Of a stretch of 13,356 bases of DNA, positions 5,762 to 13,356 are shown one piece after another. Within the stretch, counting starts at the first letter, position 1; each line of letters starts with the position of its first letter. Below the pieces are notes generated by a model. The model had not been told where the DNA came from. It ran no database searches and worked only from the letters and a program-made list of their open reading frames with translations. The stretch is from CALFMR01 sp035550595. Its GTDB lineage: Bacteria; Acidobacteriota; Vicinamibacteria; Vicinamibacterales; SCN-69-37. The DNA is taken from the NCBI GenBank assembly GCA_035550595.1, contig DASZOV010000155.1:1-13356 (forward strand). Reading direction: 5' to 3'. Position numbers and translations under genes: made by a program.

Positions 5762-6191
5762 AGCAAATCACTGCGAGTAAGACGTCGTAGATCGCGCAGC
5801 CCACCGTCCACCAGCGCGGCGCGAGGTCGGGCGCGAGCCAGCCGGGACGATGCGCGAGGTTCACGAGCGCGTGCAGGAGGAAGCCGCCCGTGGCGAGGAG
5901 CAGCGCTTCGCGCGGCGGGCGCTGCAGCACGAGGCCGGCGATGCCGACGAAGACGACGCCGATGGCCGCATCTGAACCGCCGACGGGCAGCGTCGTGTGG
6001 ACGACCGCGGCGCCGATCGGGATCGCGCCGATACCGGCGAGGAGTACGGCGGCCCACTGCGCGAGCCGCAGTTCGCCGACGAGCCGGTCGGGATGGGACG
6101 CGTCGGTACGCATCACGCGCCACGCGAACGTCGCCATCGTGACGCCGGAGAGCACTGCGGCTGTCAGGAGCACGCGCGCCGTGTCGGTCAC
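5742..6191 (-). CDS. Small multi-span membrane protein, unknown function
   Basis: 149-residue hydrophobic protein with four or five predicted membrane helices at about residues 6-26, 43-65, 73-89, 95-113 and 127-145. Charged loops lie between them (MRTDASHPDRLVGELR, QRPPRE, HRPGW). I recognise no family motif; the layout resembles small uncharacterised DUF-type inner membrane proteins. The start is GTG at 6191, 6 nt behind a TATAGT box; no Shine-Dalgarno is visible, which fits a leaderless transcript. It overlaps the ATL gene by 20 bp and is divergent from mtnA across a 67-bp gap. The run of hydrophobic segments together with a promoter supports a real gene; its function is unknown. Confidence 0.75.
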   Translation of the reverse strand: MTDTARVLLTAAVLSGVTMATFAWRVMRTDASHPDRLVGELRLAQWAAVLLAGIGAIPIGAAVVHTTLPVGGSDAAIGVVFVGIAGLVLQRPPREALLLATGGFLLHALVNLAHRPGWLAPDLAPRWWTVGCAIYDVLLAVICYGARHR

Positions 6192-6197
6192 GGTGTC

Positions 6198-6203
6198 ACT
6201 ATA
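6198..6203 (-). promoter_or_regulatory. -10 box TATAGT (minus strand) of the membrane protein gene
   Basis: Read on the minus strand, TATAGT (6203-6198) ends 6 nt before the GTG start at 6191. It forms half of a divergent pair with the box at 6247. No -35 match is visible. Confidence 0.55.
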
Positions 6204-6246
6204 CTTGCCCGGCCGGTCTGCGTGCGGTCGTCGGCGTGGGCTCGGC

Positions 6247-6252
6247 TATGAT
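6247..6252 (+). promoter_or_regulatory. -10 box TATGAT of the mtnA operon
   Basis: TATGAT ends exactly 6 nt before the mtnA ATG at 6259, so the expected transcript start falls on or beside the start codon. The preceding 40 bases are GC-rich with no TTGACA-like -35. Confidence 0.55.
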
Positions 6253-6258
6253 TTCGGG

Positions 6259-7299
6259 ATGCTTCCTACGATCGAGTGGCAGCCGGACGCCGTCGTGATG
6301 GTCGATCAGCGCAAGCTGCCAGGCCAGGAGGTCTACGTTCGCTGCCGGACGGCGGCCGACGTGGCGCGCGCGATCAAGACGATGGTCATCCGCGGCGCGC
6401 CGGCGATTGGCGTGGCAGCGGCCATGGGCGTGGCGCTCGGCGTTCGCCAGAGCCACGCGTCGGGCACGCGGCAGTTGACGGTCGAGTTCACGAAGATCTG
6501 CGACAAGCTCGCGGCGACGCGGCCGACGGCCGTGAATCTCTTCTGGGCGATCGAACGGATGAAGCGCGCGTTCGGCGCAGCCGTCCAAGCCGGCGCGTCG
6601 GTCGACGACATCAAGGCGCGACTCGAGGCCGAGGCGCGCGCCATTCACGACGAAGACGTCGACGGCTGCCGCACGCTCGGACACGTCGGCGCGGAGGTCG
6701 TGCCCGAGGCGGCGCGCATCCTCACGCACTGCAACGCCGGTGCGCTCGCGACCGCGGGATACGGCACCGCGCTCGGCGTGATTCGCGCGGCCGCCGAAGC
6801 GGGCAAAGTCGCGACGGTCTTCGCCGACGAGACGCGGCCGTTCCTCCAGGGCGCACGGCTCACCGCGTGGGAGCTCGTGCGCGACCAGATCCCGACGACC
6901 GTCATCACGGAGAGCATGGCCGGACCGCTCATGCGTTCCGGCGGTGTGGACCTCGTCGTCGTCGGCGCGGATCGCATCGCGGCCAACGGCGACGTCGCGA
7001 ACAAGATCGGGACCTACACGGTCGCGACCATGGCGCACGCGCACGGGGTGCCGTTCTACGTGGCCGCGCCGCTCTCGACGATCGATCTGTCGACACCCGA
7101 TGGCGACCACATTCCCATCGAGCAGCGTCCGCCGCGCGAGGTGACGCACGTCGGCGCGACGCGCGTGGCGCCCGAAGGCGCGAGCGTCTGGAATCCCGCG
7201 TTCGACGTCACGCCGGCCGCGCTCGTGGCCGGCATCATCACCGAGAAGGGGATTGCCCGCGCGCCGTACGCCGAGAGCCTGCGCGCCCTCTTCGATTGA
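6259..7299 (+). CDS. mtnA: S-methyl-5-thioribose-1-phosphate isomerase
   Basis: 346-residue cytoplasmic enzyme of the methionine salvage pathway. It converts 5-methylthioribose-1-phosphate (aldose) to 5-methylthioribulose-1-phosphate (ketose). It belongs to the eIF2B alpha/beta/delta-like family; the diagnostic motifs are RGAPAIG (45-51), THCNAGALAT with catalytic Cys158, and GADRIAANGDVANKIGT with catalytic Asp238. The length is normal. The frame is open further upstream, but that part is antisense to the divergent membrane gene; ATG 6259 directly follows the -10 box and gives the usual MLPTIEW start. No other methionine salvage gene (mtnK, mtnB, mtnC, mtnD) is in the window, so the pathway is either dispersed or this gene sits apart in a housekeeping operon. 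It is followed after 15 bp by a lipoprotein gene. Confidence 0.96.
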   Translation: MLPTIEWQPDAVVMVDQRKLPGQEVYVRCRTAADVARAIKTMVIRGAPAIGVAAAMGVALGVRQSHASGTRQLTVEFTKICDKLAATRPTAVNLFWAIERMKRAFGAAVQAGASVDDIKARLEAEARAIHDEDVDGCRTLGHVGAEVVPEAARILTHCNAGALATAGYGTALGVIRAAAEAGKVATVFADETRPFLQGARLTAWELVRDQIPTTVITESMAGPLMRSGGVDLVVVGADRIAANGDVANKIGTYTVATMAHAHGVPFYVAAPLSTIDLSTPDGDHIPIEQRPPREVTHVGATRVAPEGASVWNPAFDVTPAALVAGIITEKGIARAPYAESLRALFD

Positions 7300-7314
7300 C
7301 CGACCGGAGGACCT

Positions 7315-8640
7315 GTGACCATCTGCACCCGCGTCGTTGCCTGCGCGCTCGCGCTCGCCGCCTGCGCCTGCGGTGACGGCCGGAACCAGCGCGCCGCTGC
7401 GCTGCCGCCCACGCCGCCGACGCCAGCTCCCACCACGCCCGCGCCACCACCCGCCCCCGGCTCGTTCGCCGACGATGTGCAGTTCCTCCGCGCGCACACG
7501 GACGTCGTCGTACTCCAGAGTCCGGACGGCAGCGCGCGTCTCGCGATCGCACCCGGCTATCAAGGCCGTGTCATGACGAGCACGGCGGCCGGCGAAGCGG
7601 GCACGAGCTTCGGCTTCATCGACCGGTCGGTCATCGAGCTCGGCGCGCGTCAGCCGCACATGACCGTGCTCGGGGGCGAGGATCGCGTGTGGCTGGGGCC
7701 CGAGGGTGGCCAGTTCGGCCTCTACTTCGCACCCGGAGCAGCCTTCGACACCGAGCACTGGCAGGTGCCGGAACCGATCGATTGGGGCGGTTGGCCCGTC
7801 ACCTCGCAGGCGGCCGACACGATCGTGTTCGCGAAGCCGATGACGGTGACCAACGCGTCGGGCACGACCTTCGATCTGCGCGTCGACCGTACGATCCACC
7901 TGCTCGCGCACGACGCGATCGTGCAGGCGCTCGGCACTGCACCGGGACCGACGACGCACGTCGTCGGCTTCGAGTCGGATACGCAGATCACGAACACGGG
8001 CGCGGTCGCGTGGACCAAACGCACGGGGCTCGTCTCGATCTGGATCATCGGCCAGATGCGGCCCACGCCGGAGACGACGATCGTCGTGCCGTTCAAGACG
8101 GGATCGACGAGTGACCTCGGGCCCATCCTGCACGACGCGTATTTCGGCCGGCCACTGGCGTCGCGGCTGAAGGTCGGCGACGGCGTCGCGTTCTTCCGCG
8201 CCGATGGCGTTTCGCGCGGCAAGATCGGCGTGCCGCCGCCGCGCGCGCGCCGCGTGCTCGGGAGCTATGACGCCAGCGGTCACGTGCTCACGATCATCAC
8301 GTTCGACATGCCGCCCGCGCCGAACGGCTACGTCAACTCGATGTGGGAGCACCAGGCGGATCCGTACTCCGGCGACGTGGCCAACGCCTACAACGACGGT
8401 CCGCTCGGTCCGGGTCAGCCGCCGCTCGGGCCGTTCTACGAGCTCGAGTCCTCGTCGCCCGCCGCGGCGCTCGCGTCCGGTGAGAGCATGGGACACGTGC
8501 GACGCACGATCCATCTCCAGGGACCCGAAGCGGAGCTCGACGCTGTTTCGCGCGCGGTCCTCGGCGTCTCGGTGACGGACATCGCATCGGCACTGCCGCC
8601 ATCGCCCGCGGCGACCGCAGCCGCACAACCGGCGCGTTAG
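7315..8640 (+). CDS. Putative lipoprotein, DUF6786-like
   Basis: 441-residue exported protein. The start is GTG at 7315 with GGAGG at 7306-7310. The N-terminus is a lipoprotein signal with lipobox LAAC (Cys17), followed by a Pro/Thr/Ala linker (about 31-48). The folded part has VVLQSPDGSARLAIAPGYQGRVMTSTA, LGGEDRVWLGPEGGQFGLYF and FYELESSSPA, which I associate with the DUF6786 family of secreted, galactose-mutarotase-like beta-sandwich proteins found in Bacteroidota, Planctomycetota and related soil bacteria. Its substrate is unknown; carbohydrate binding is inferred only from the fold resemblance. The C-terminal tail is rich in Ala and Pro. It sits 15 bp after mtnA and 2 bp before tsaD, so it is almost certainly co-transcribed with them, an odd place for a lipoprotein. 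Confidence 0.8.
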   Translation: MTICTRVVACALALAACACGDGRNQRAAALPPTPPTPAPTTPAPPPAPGSFADDVQFLRAHTDVVVLQSPDGSARLAIAPGYQGRVMTSTAAGEAGTSFGFIDRSVIELGARQPHMTVLGGEDRVWLGPEGGQFGLYFAPGAAFDTEHWQVPEPIDWGGWPVTSQAADTIVFAKPMTVTNASGTTFDLRVDRTIHLLAHDAIVQALGTAPGPTTHVVGFESDTQITNTGAVAWTKRTGLVSIWIIGQMRPTPETTIVVPFKTGSTSDLGPILHDAYFGRPLASRLKVGDGVAFFRADGVSRGKIGVPPPRARRVLGSYDASGHVLTIITFDMPPAPNGYVNSMWEHQADPYSGDVANAYNDGPLGPGQPPLGPFYELESSSPAAALASGESMGHVRRTIHLQGPEAELDAVSRAVLGVSVTDIASALPPSPAATAAAQPAR

Positions 8641-8642
8641 CC

Positions 8643-9737
8643 ATGAACGTCCTCGGCATCGAGACCTCGTGCGACGAGACCGCGGCCGCGGTCGTCGCAA
8701 CGACCGGTGACGCGGCCAAGCCGTGGACGGTCCGATCGAACGTCATCGCGTCGCAAGGCGGCATTCACCGCGAGTGGGGCGGTGTCGTGCCGGAGATCGC
8801 CTCGCGCCAACACGTGCGCGACATCTGCGGCGTCGTCGAGCGCGCACTCGAGCGCGCGGACGCCGGATGGAGCGACATCGACGCGATTGCGGTCACGCAG
8901 GGCCCGGGACTCGTCGGGTCGCTGCTCGTCGGCGTCTCGTTCGCCAAGGCCGCGGCCGCGCGGCTCGACATTCCCATCGTCGCCACGCATCACCTGGCCG
9001 GTCACATCGAGTCGATCTTTCTCGACCACGGCGCGATTCCATTGCCCGCGGCGGTGCTCGTCGTGTCGGGCGGACACACCAGCCTCTACGCCGTGCCCGA
9101 GCCCGGACGCTATGACCTCGTCGGTCGCACGCGCGACGATGCAGCGGGCGAGGCGTACGACAAGGTGGCCAAGCTACTCGGGCTCGGCTATCCGGGAGGG
9201 CCGGTCATCGATCGGACCGCGCGTAGTGGTGACGATCGCGCGGTGGATCTGCCGCGTCCTCGCTTCACGCACGCGGATCGGAACGCGCCGGTGGGCGAGG
9301 GACGACCGCTCGCGGAGTTCAGCTTCTCCGGATTGAAGACAGCCGTGGTCCGCGAACTGCAGAAGCGCGGCGTGCCGGTCGCGACGGGGTTGACCGTACC
9401 GTCCGACGCCGGTCCGCTGTCGCCGACGGAAGTCGCCGACTTCTGCGCGAGCTTTCAGCGCGTCGTGGTCGAGAGTCTCATCGACCGGACGTTCGACGCT
9501 GCCCGGCAGCTCGGTGCGCGGAGCATCGGCATCGCCGGCGGCGTGTCGGCCAACAGCCGCCTGCGCGCCGACGCAATGGCGCGCGGCGAACGTGAGGGTC
9601 TGCCGGTCTACGTCCCGGCGTTGTCGCTTTCGACCGACAACGCCGCGATGATCGCCGCCGCGGGCCTGCGGGCGATCGAAGCTGGACGGACGTCGACGCT
9701 CGACTTCAACGCCCAGGCGACGCTGCCGATCGGATAG
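8643..9737 (+). CDS. tsaD: tRNA N6-adenosine threonylcarbamoyltransferase
   Basis: 364-residue TsaD (Kae1/Gcp family). It transfers the threonylcarbamoyl group from threonylcarbamoyl-AMP to A37 of ANN-decoding tRNAs, working with TsaB and TsaE. Visible motifs: GIETSCDETAAAVV at the N-terminus (ASKHA nucleotide-binding loop), THHLAGHIES with metal ligands His117 and His121, VSGGHTSL (141-148), SFSGLKTAV (227-235), GGVSANSRLR (299-308), and STDNAAMIA with the third metal ligand Asp332. The length is slightly above the usual 335-350. ATG 8643 lies 2 bp after the preceding stop, indicating translational coupling, and begins exactly at the conserved MNVLGIETSCD. tsaB and tsaE are not in the window. 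Confidence 0.97.
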   Translation: MNVLGIETSCDETAAAVVATTGDAAKPWTVRSNVIASQGGIHREWGGVVPEIASRQHVRDICGVVERALERADAGWSDIDAIAVTQGPGLVGSLLVGVSFAKAAAARLDIPIVATHHLAGHIESIFLDHGAIPLPAAVLVVSGGHTSLYAVPEPGRYDLVGRTRDDAAGEAYDKVAKLLGLGYPGGPVIDRTARSGDDRAVDLPRPRFTHADRNAPVGEGRPLAEFSFSGLKTAVVRELQKRGVPVATGLTVPSDAGPLSPTEVADFCASFQRVVVESLIDRTFDAARQLGARSIGIAGGVSANSRLRADAMARGEREGLPVYVPALSLSTDNAAMIAAAGLRAIEAGRTSTLDFNAQATLPIG

Positions 9738-9742
9738 GCCTC

Positions 9743-9758
9743 ACGCGAAGACGCGAAG
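9743..9758 (+). repeat. Tandem ACGCGAAG octamer before the YjbQ gene
   Basis: ACGCGAAG is present twice without a gap (9743-9750, 9751-9758) in the 27-bp space between tsaD and the next gene. The second copy plus the following GA gives GAAGGA (9755-9760), the probable ribosome binding site 4 nt before the GTG at 9765. Confidence 0.6.
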
Positions 9759-9764
9759 GACATC

Positions 9765-10178
9765 GTGACCGTCCACACCTCGTATCTCTGGTTCAACACG
9801 AAATCGCGCCAGGAGTTCGTCCGCATCACCGACGACGTCGCGCGCATCATCGGCGAGAGCGGCGTGCGGGAGGGCATGGCGCTCGTTTCCGCGATGCACA
9901 TCACGGCGGGCGTCTACGTCAACGACTGGGAAGATGGTCTCATCCATGATTTCCAGGTCTGGCTCGAGCGGCTCGCGCCGGCCGGTCAGCCGTATCGCCA
10001 TCACCAGACGGGCGAGGACAACGCCGACGCGCACCTCAAGCGGACGATCATGGGGCACCAGATCATCGTGCCCATCACGGCCGGCAAGCCGGACCTCGGA
10101 CCGTGGGAGCAGATTTTCTACGCCGAGTTCGACGGCCAGCGCCGCAAGCGCGTGGTCGTGAAGGTGATGGGCGAATAG
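9765..10178 (+). CDS. YjbQ/UPF0047 family protein
   Basis: 137-residue protein of the YjbQ (UPF0047) family, sometimes annotated as 'secondary thiamine-phosphate synthase enzyme' after a weak activity of the E. coli member; its true function is unsettled. The family signature is strong: MHITAGVYVND (44-54), HHQTGEDNADAHLKR (79-93), MGHQIIVPI (96-104) and LGPWEQIFY (111-119). The conserved His and acidic residues (His45, His80, Glu84, Asp85, His90, His98) are all present and probably bind a metal. The length is normal. The start is GTG at 9765; the next in-frame ATG (codon 38) would delete conserved sequence. It lies 27 bp after tsaD and 3 bp before the Nudix gene, and so belongs to the same operon. 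Confidence 0.93.
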   Translation: MTVHTSYLWFNTKSRQEFVRITDDVARIIGESGVREGMALVSAMHITAGVYVNDWEDGLIHDFQVWLERLAPAGQPYRHHQTGEDNADAHLKRTIMGHQIIVPITAGKPDLGPWEQIFYAEFDGQRRKRVVVKVMGE

Positions 10179-10181
10179 GCG

Positions 10182-10667
10182 ATGGCGGACGCGCCGAGTC
10201 CGGCCGATAGCGATCGGCGGTATCCCGCGAGGCCGATCGTGGCCGTGGGTGCCGTCATTCTCACGGGCGAAGGCGCGGATCAATCCGTCGTGATCGCGCG
10301 GCGCGGGCGCGAGCCGCATGCTGGCGTCTGGAGTCTGCCTGGCGGCGCGGTCGAGTTGGGAGAGACGCTCGCCGAAGCCGTCGCCCGTGAGGCGCGCGAG
10401 GAGACCGGTCTCGTCGTGACGCCGGTCGACGTCGTCGGCATCTTCGACGAGATCGTCCGCGACGCCGACGGTCGTGTGCGTTACCACTACGTCATCGTCG
10501 ACTATCTCTGCCGCGCGACGGGCGGCGTGCTCGGCGCGGCCGATGATGCGGACGAGGTCGTGGCCGTGCCGGTGGGCGAGGTCGACGCCCGAGGTCTTTC
10601 CCCACGCGTCCTGACCGCGATCCGGCGCGGTCTGGCCCTGGCCCGGACGACGCCGGCCGCCTCCTGA
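10182..10667 (+). CDS. Nudix hydrolase
   Basis: 161-residue Nudix hydrolase that cleaves a nucleoside diphosphate linked to another group, releasing nucleoside monophosphate and a phosphorylated product. The 23-residue Nudix box is perfect at 55-77: Gly55, Glu61, then REAREETGL (69-77) with the Mg2+-binding Glu70, Glu73 and Glu74. VAVGAVILTG and REPHAGVWSLPGG before it are the usual lead-in strands. The single short domain and the LVVTPVDVVGIFDEIVRD strand resemble ADP-ribose pyrophosphatase or 8-oxo-dGTPase-like members, but the substrate cannot be read from sequence. It begins 3 bp after the YjbQ stop and is the last gene of the mtnA operon; its stop codon lies just upstream of the next gene's -10 box. 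Confidence 0.93.
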   Translation: MADAPSPADSDRRYPARPIVAVGAVILTGEGADQSVVIARRGREPHAGVWSLPGGAVELGETLAEAVAREAREETGLVVTPVDVVGIFDEIVRDADGRVRYHYVIVDYLCRATGGVLGAADDADEVVAVPVGEVDARGLSPRVLTAIRRGLALARTTPAAS

Positions 10668-10668
10668 G

Positions 10669-10674
10669 TACAAT
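10669..10674 (+). promoter_or_regulatory. -10 box TACAAT of the secreted protein gene
   Basis: TACAAT directly follows the Nudix stop (10665-10667) and ends 9 nt before the ATG at 10684. A GGAGAG string (10676-10681) lies between the box and the ATG but would be only 2 nt from the start codon, too close for a normal ribosome binding site. Confidence 0.5.
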
Positions 10675-10683
10675 CGGAGAGTC

Positions 10684-11469
10684 ATGACGAAATCCCTTGC
10701 TGCCGCCGCGATGGCCGTGCTGCTGTCGGTGCCGCTCCACGCGGACCTGAAGTACACGATGACGATCGACATGCACGCCTCGTCGGTGCCGGTGCCCGCG
10801 CCCGCGAGTCCGGTGACGGCCATGCTCGGCCGGGCCATCGTGAGCCGCATGGCGCCGTCGGGCGCGGTCCACACGACCGTGTTCGTGAGCGACGCGGGGA
10901 CGCGCGTCGAGTACGGGCAGGCCTACCTCATCATCCCCGCGGGCGGCGTGACGATCGCGCGGCCGGACGGCACGCTCGTCGTGCTCGATCCCGCGCACAA
11001 GACCTACTGGAAGACGGCCGTGTCGACGATGGCCGCCTCGGGGCTCAAGCCGGAAGTGACGGTCCATCGCACGGGCGAGCACAGCAAGATCGCGGGCGTC
11101 GACGCCGAGCGTGCCACGCTCGCGATCCGCGTGCCGCTGCCGATTCCGCCTGGCGCGAAGATGCCCGCCGGCCTACCGACCGAGCTCTCGATGTCCGGCG
11201 ACGCGTGGCTGTCGAATCGCTACAAGGCCTACATGCGGTCGGCGACCGGGCTCAGCGGCGGCATGGGGCTCCTCGGGACGGAGACGCTCGCATCGGAAGG
11301 CTTCGTCATGAAGTCCATCCTGCGCGGTGACGTGTTCGGCGGCGACGAGCTCGAGGCCGTCGTGACGTCGATCGGCGAGACCAAGGCCCCGGCCGGCGCA
11401 TTCGACATTCCCGCGGGATATACCGAAGTGTCCGCGCCCGTGGCGTTGCCGGCGCCGTCCGCGCAGTAA
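10684..11469 (+). CDS. Secreted protein of unknown function, possibly DUF4412-like
   Basis: 261-residue exported protein with a short signal peptide (MTKSLAAAAMAVLLSVPLHA, cleavage after about residue 20). The mature part starts DLKYTMTIDMHAS. It runs through segments such as SDAGTRVEYGQAYLIIPAGG and TLVVLDPAHKTYWKT, where a basic or aromatic 'agent' is followed by a description of stored values; this resembles DUF4412/LolA-like periplasmic beta proteins, but I cannot confirm it. A later part (about 185-225) contains SNRYKAYMRSATGLSGGMGLLG. The Ala/Pro-rich tail ends PALPAPSAQ-like. There are no cysteines in the mature region. It has its own -10 box 16 bp after the Nudix stop, so it may be expressed separately. 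No terminator is visible before the ABC genes 85 bp downstream. Confidence 0.75.
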   Translation: MTKSLAAAAMAVLLSVPLHADLKYTMTIDMHASSVPVPAPASPVTAMLGRAIVSRMAPSGAVHTTVFVSDAGTRVEYGQAYLIIPAGGVTIARPDGTLVVLDPAHKTYWKTAVSTMAASGLKPEVTVHRTGEHSKIAGVDAERATLAIRVPLPIPPGAKMPAGLPTELSMSGDAWLSNRYKAYMRSATGLSGGMGLLGTETLASEGFVMKSILRGDVFGGDELEAVVTSIGETKAPAGAFDIPAGYTEVSAPVALPAPSAQ

Positions 11470-11530
11470 CGCGTCCGGCCCTGACCGCTTTCCCGCCGGC
11501 TCCGCGAACCTGCCGCCCGGCCGTCTCGTA

Positions 11531-11536
11531 TATCGT
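11531..11536 (+). promoter_or_regulatory. Possible -10 box TATCGT of the ABC exporter operon
   Basis: In the 85-bp gap before the ABC ATPase gene the only AT-rich spot is GTATATCGT (11528-11536). TATCGT fits TANNNT but ends 18 nt before the ATG at 11555, farther than the other boxes in this window; an overlapping TATATC at 11529 is an alternative. No Shine-Dalgarno is visible. Confidence 0.3.
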
Positions 11537-11554
11537 CTGCAGTCAATCTGCCCC

Positions 11555-12495
<941 letters not shown>

Positions 12496-12499
<4 letters not shown>

Positions 12500-13341
12500 G
12501 TCCGGTCCACGACCAGAGTTACCGGCACTACGGCGGCACGCGGCAGCCGCTCGGGCGCGCGTGGCTCGTCATCCTCGGCCAGGGTCTGCGCGCGCTCCTC
12601 CGGCGACGCGCGCTCATCGCGCTCGTCGTCCTCGCGTGGATCCCGTTCCTCGTCCGCACCGTCCAGATCTACGTCGTCGCCGCCTATCCGCAGGCCGAGT
12701 CGGTCCTGTCGGTCACGCCTCGGACGTTTCAGCGCTTCGTCGAACTGCAAAGCGTCTTCGCGTTCTTCGTGACCGTGTACGCGGGCTCCGGCCTGATCGC
12801 GAACGATCGCCGCGCGAACGCGCTGCAGGTGTACCTCTCGAAGCCACTTCTGCGGGTGGAGTACATCGTCGGCAAGCTCGCGATCCTGCTGGTCATCCTG
12901 CTGGCAACGACGCTCGCGCCCGCGCTTCTGCTCGTCGTCGTGCAGGCGCTCGTGAGTGGCAGCGTCGATTTCCTTCAGCAGCACACCTTCATCGTGCCAG
13001 CCGTGACGCTGGCCTCGCTCCTGCGCGTGCTCGTGGCCGCTTTGACGATGCTGGCCCTGTCGTCGATGTCGAAGAGCGCGCGGTACGTCGCCGTGATGTA
13101 CACGGGCGTCATCTTCTTCACGCAGGCGATGTACGCCGTGCTCACGGCGATCACCGGATCGACGCGAGTCGCGTGGATCTCGATCACGGCCAATCTCGAC
13201 GTCGTGAGCGACGCCGTCTTCCGGCAGCCGCCGCGCTACGAGACGCCGGTCCTCGTCTCGGTGCTCGTGCTCGCCGGCCTCGTCGTGTTGTCGATTTCCG
13301 TGCTCGACCGTCAGGTCCGCGGCGTCGAGGTGGTGTCGTGA
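12496..13341 (+). CDS. ABC-2 type transporter permease
   Basis: 281-residue inner-membrane permease that pairs with the preceding ATPase. After a hydrophilic N-terminus (VHDQSYRHYGGTRQPLGRAW) about six membrane helices are visible, at roughly residues 37-58, 85-103, 126-150, 165-185, 190-214 and 250-268. This is the usual ABC-2 topology. The loop GLIANDRRANALQVYLSKPLLRVEYIVGKL after the second helix matches the conserved coupling region of the family, where 'reorganised gene cluster' permeases carry a similar YLSKP sequence. The start is GTG at 12496 within the ATPase stop region, and the stop overlaps the next GTG at 13338. The substrate is unknown; drug, lipid or peptide export are all possible. 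Confidence 0.93.
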
Positions 13342-13356
13342 GCGACGCGGTCGTCG
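13338..13356 (+). CDS. Start of next gene, cut by window edge
   Basis: A GTG at 13338 overlaps the permease stop by 4 nt (GTGA), the same junction as between the ATPase and the permease. Only MSDAVV can be read before the window ends. By position this is probably a second ABC ATPase of the same exporter cluster, since such clusters often carry two ATPase/permease pairs, but the sequence is too short to show it. Confidence 0.5.

Noticed and set aside
6199..8700. An 833-codon open frame on the minus strand opposite mtnA and the lipoprotein gene
   Set aside because: The plus-strand genes carry clear family motifs over the same bases. The minus-strand translation is dominated by Arg, His and Asp, as expected for the complement of high-GC codons, and has no recognisable domain.
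9741..10874. A 377-codon minus-strand frame opposite the YjbQ and Nudix genes
   Set aside because: It is antisense to two proteins with strong signatures, and its translation is low-complexity Arg/His/Asp-rich with no motif.

Overview
The window is GC-rich throughout, apart from short AT tracts in one repeat region. It looks like chromosomal DNA of an uncultivated or soil Acidobacteriota, plausibly of the Vicinamibacteria type. The inference rests on gene content (secreted alanine-rich proteins, a sigma/anti-sigma/DUF4097 cassette, an ABC-2 exporter cluster), base composition and dispersed repeats. No rRNA gene or other firm phylogenetic marker is present, so this placement is tentative. No phage, transposase, CRISPR array or tRNA gene was seen.

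Layout. (1) 2-985: the 3' two thirds of a ribonuclease E/G gene. (2) 1132-1596: a small secreted protein of unknown function. (3) 1630-3946, minus strand: a tightly overlapping cassette of ECF sigma factor, zinc-finger membrane anti-sigma factor and periplasmic DUF4097 beta-repeat protein; the anti-sigma gene carries an in-frame short tandem repeat between its zinc finger and its membrane segment. (4) 3947-4247: an intergenic region of about 300 bp with two direct copies of a 41-bp repeat. (5) 4248-5285: a COMT-like O-methyltransferase, followed at 5306-5400 by an inverted relative of the same repeat. (6) 5429-6191, minus strand: an alkyltransferase-like protein with Tyr in place of the catalytic Cys, overlapped by a small membrane protein gene. 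(7) 6259-10667: a probable operon of mtnA, a DUF6786-like lipoprotein, tsaD, a YjbQ/UPF0047 protein and a Nudix hydrolase. (8) 10684-11469: a secreted protein of unknown function. (9) 11555 to the end: an ABC-2 type exporter cluster (ATPase, permease and the first codons of a further gene).

Expression signals. Five likely transcription-unit starts have a TANNNT -10 hexamer ending only 6-9 nt before an in-frame start codon, at 1102, 4234, 6203 (minus), 6247 and 10669. This suggests leaderless or nearly leaderless mRNAs. Genes inside operons are joined by ATGA, TGATG or GTGA overlaps, or by short gaps sometimes holding a purine-rich ribosome binding site.

No clear new defence or mobile system is present. 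The most interesting points are the repeat family that brackets the methyltransferase, the repeat that entered the anti-sigma reading frame, the Tyr-type alkyltransferase-like protein, and the leaderless promoter pattern.
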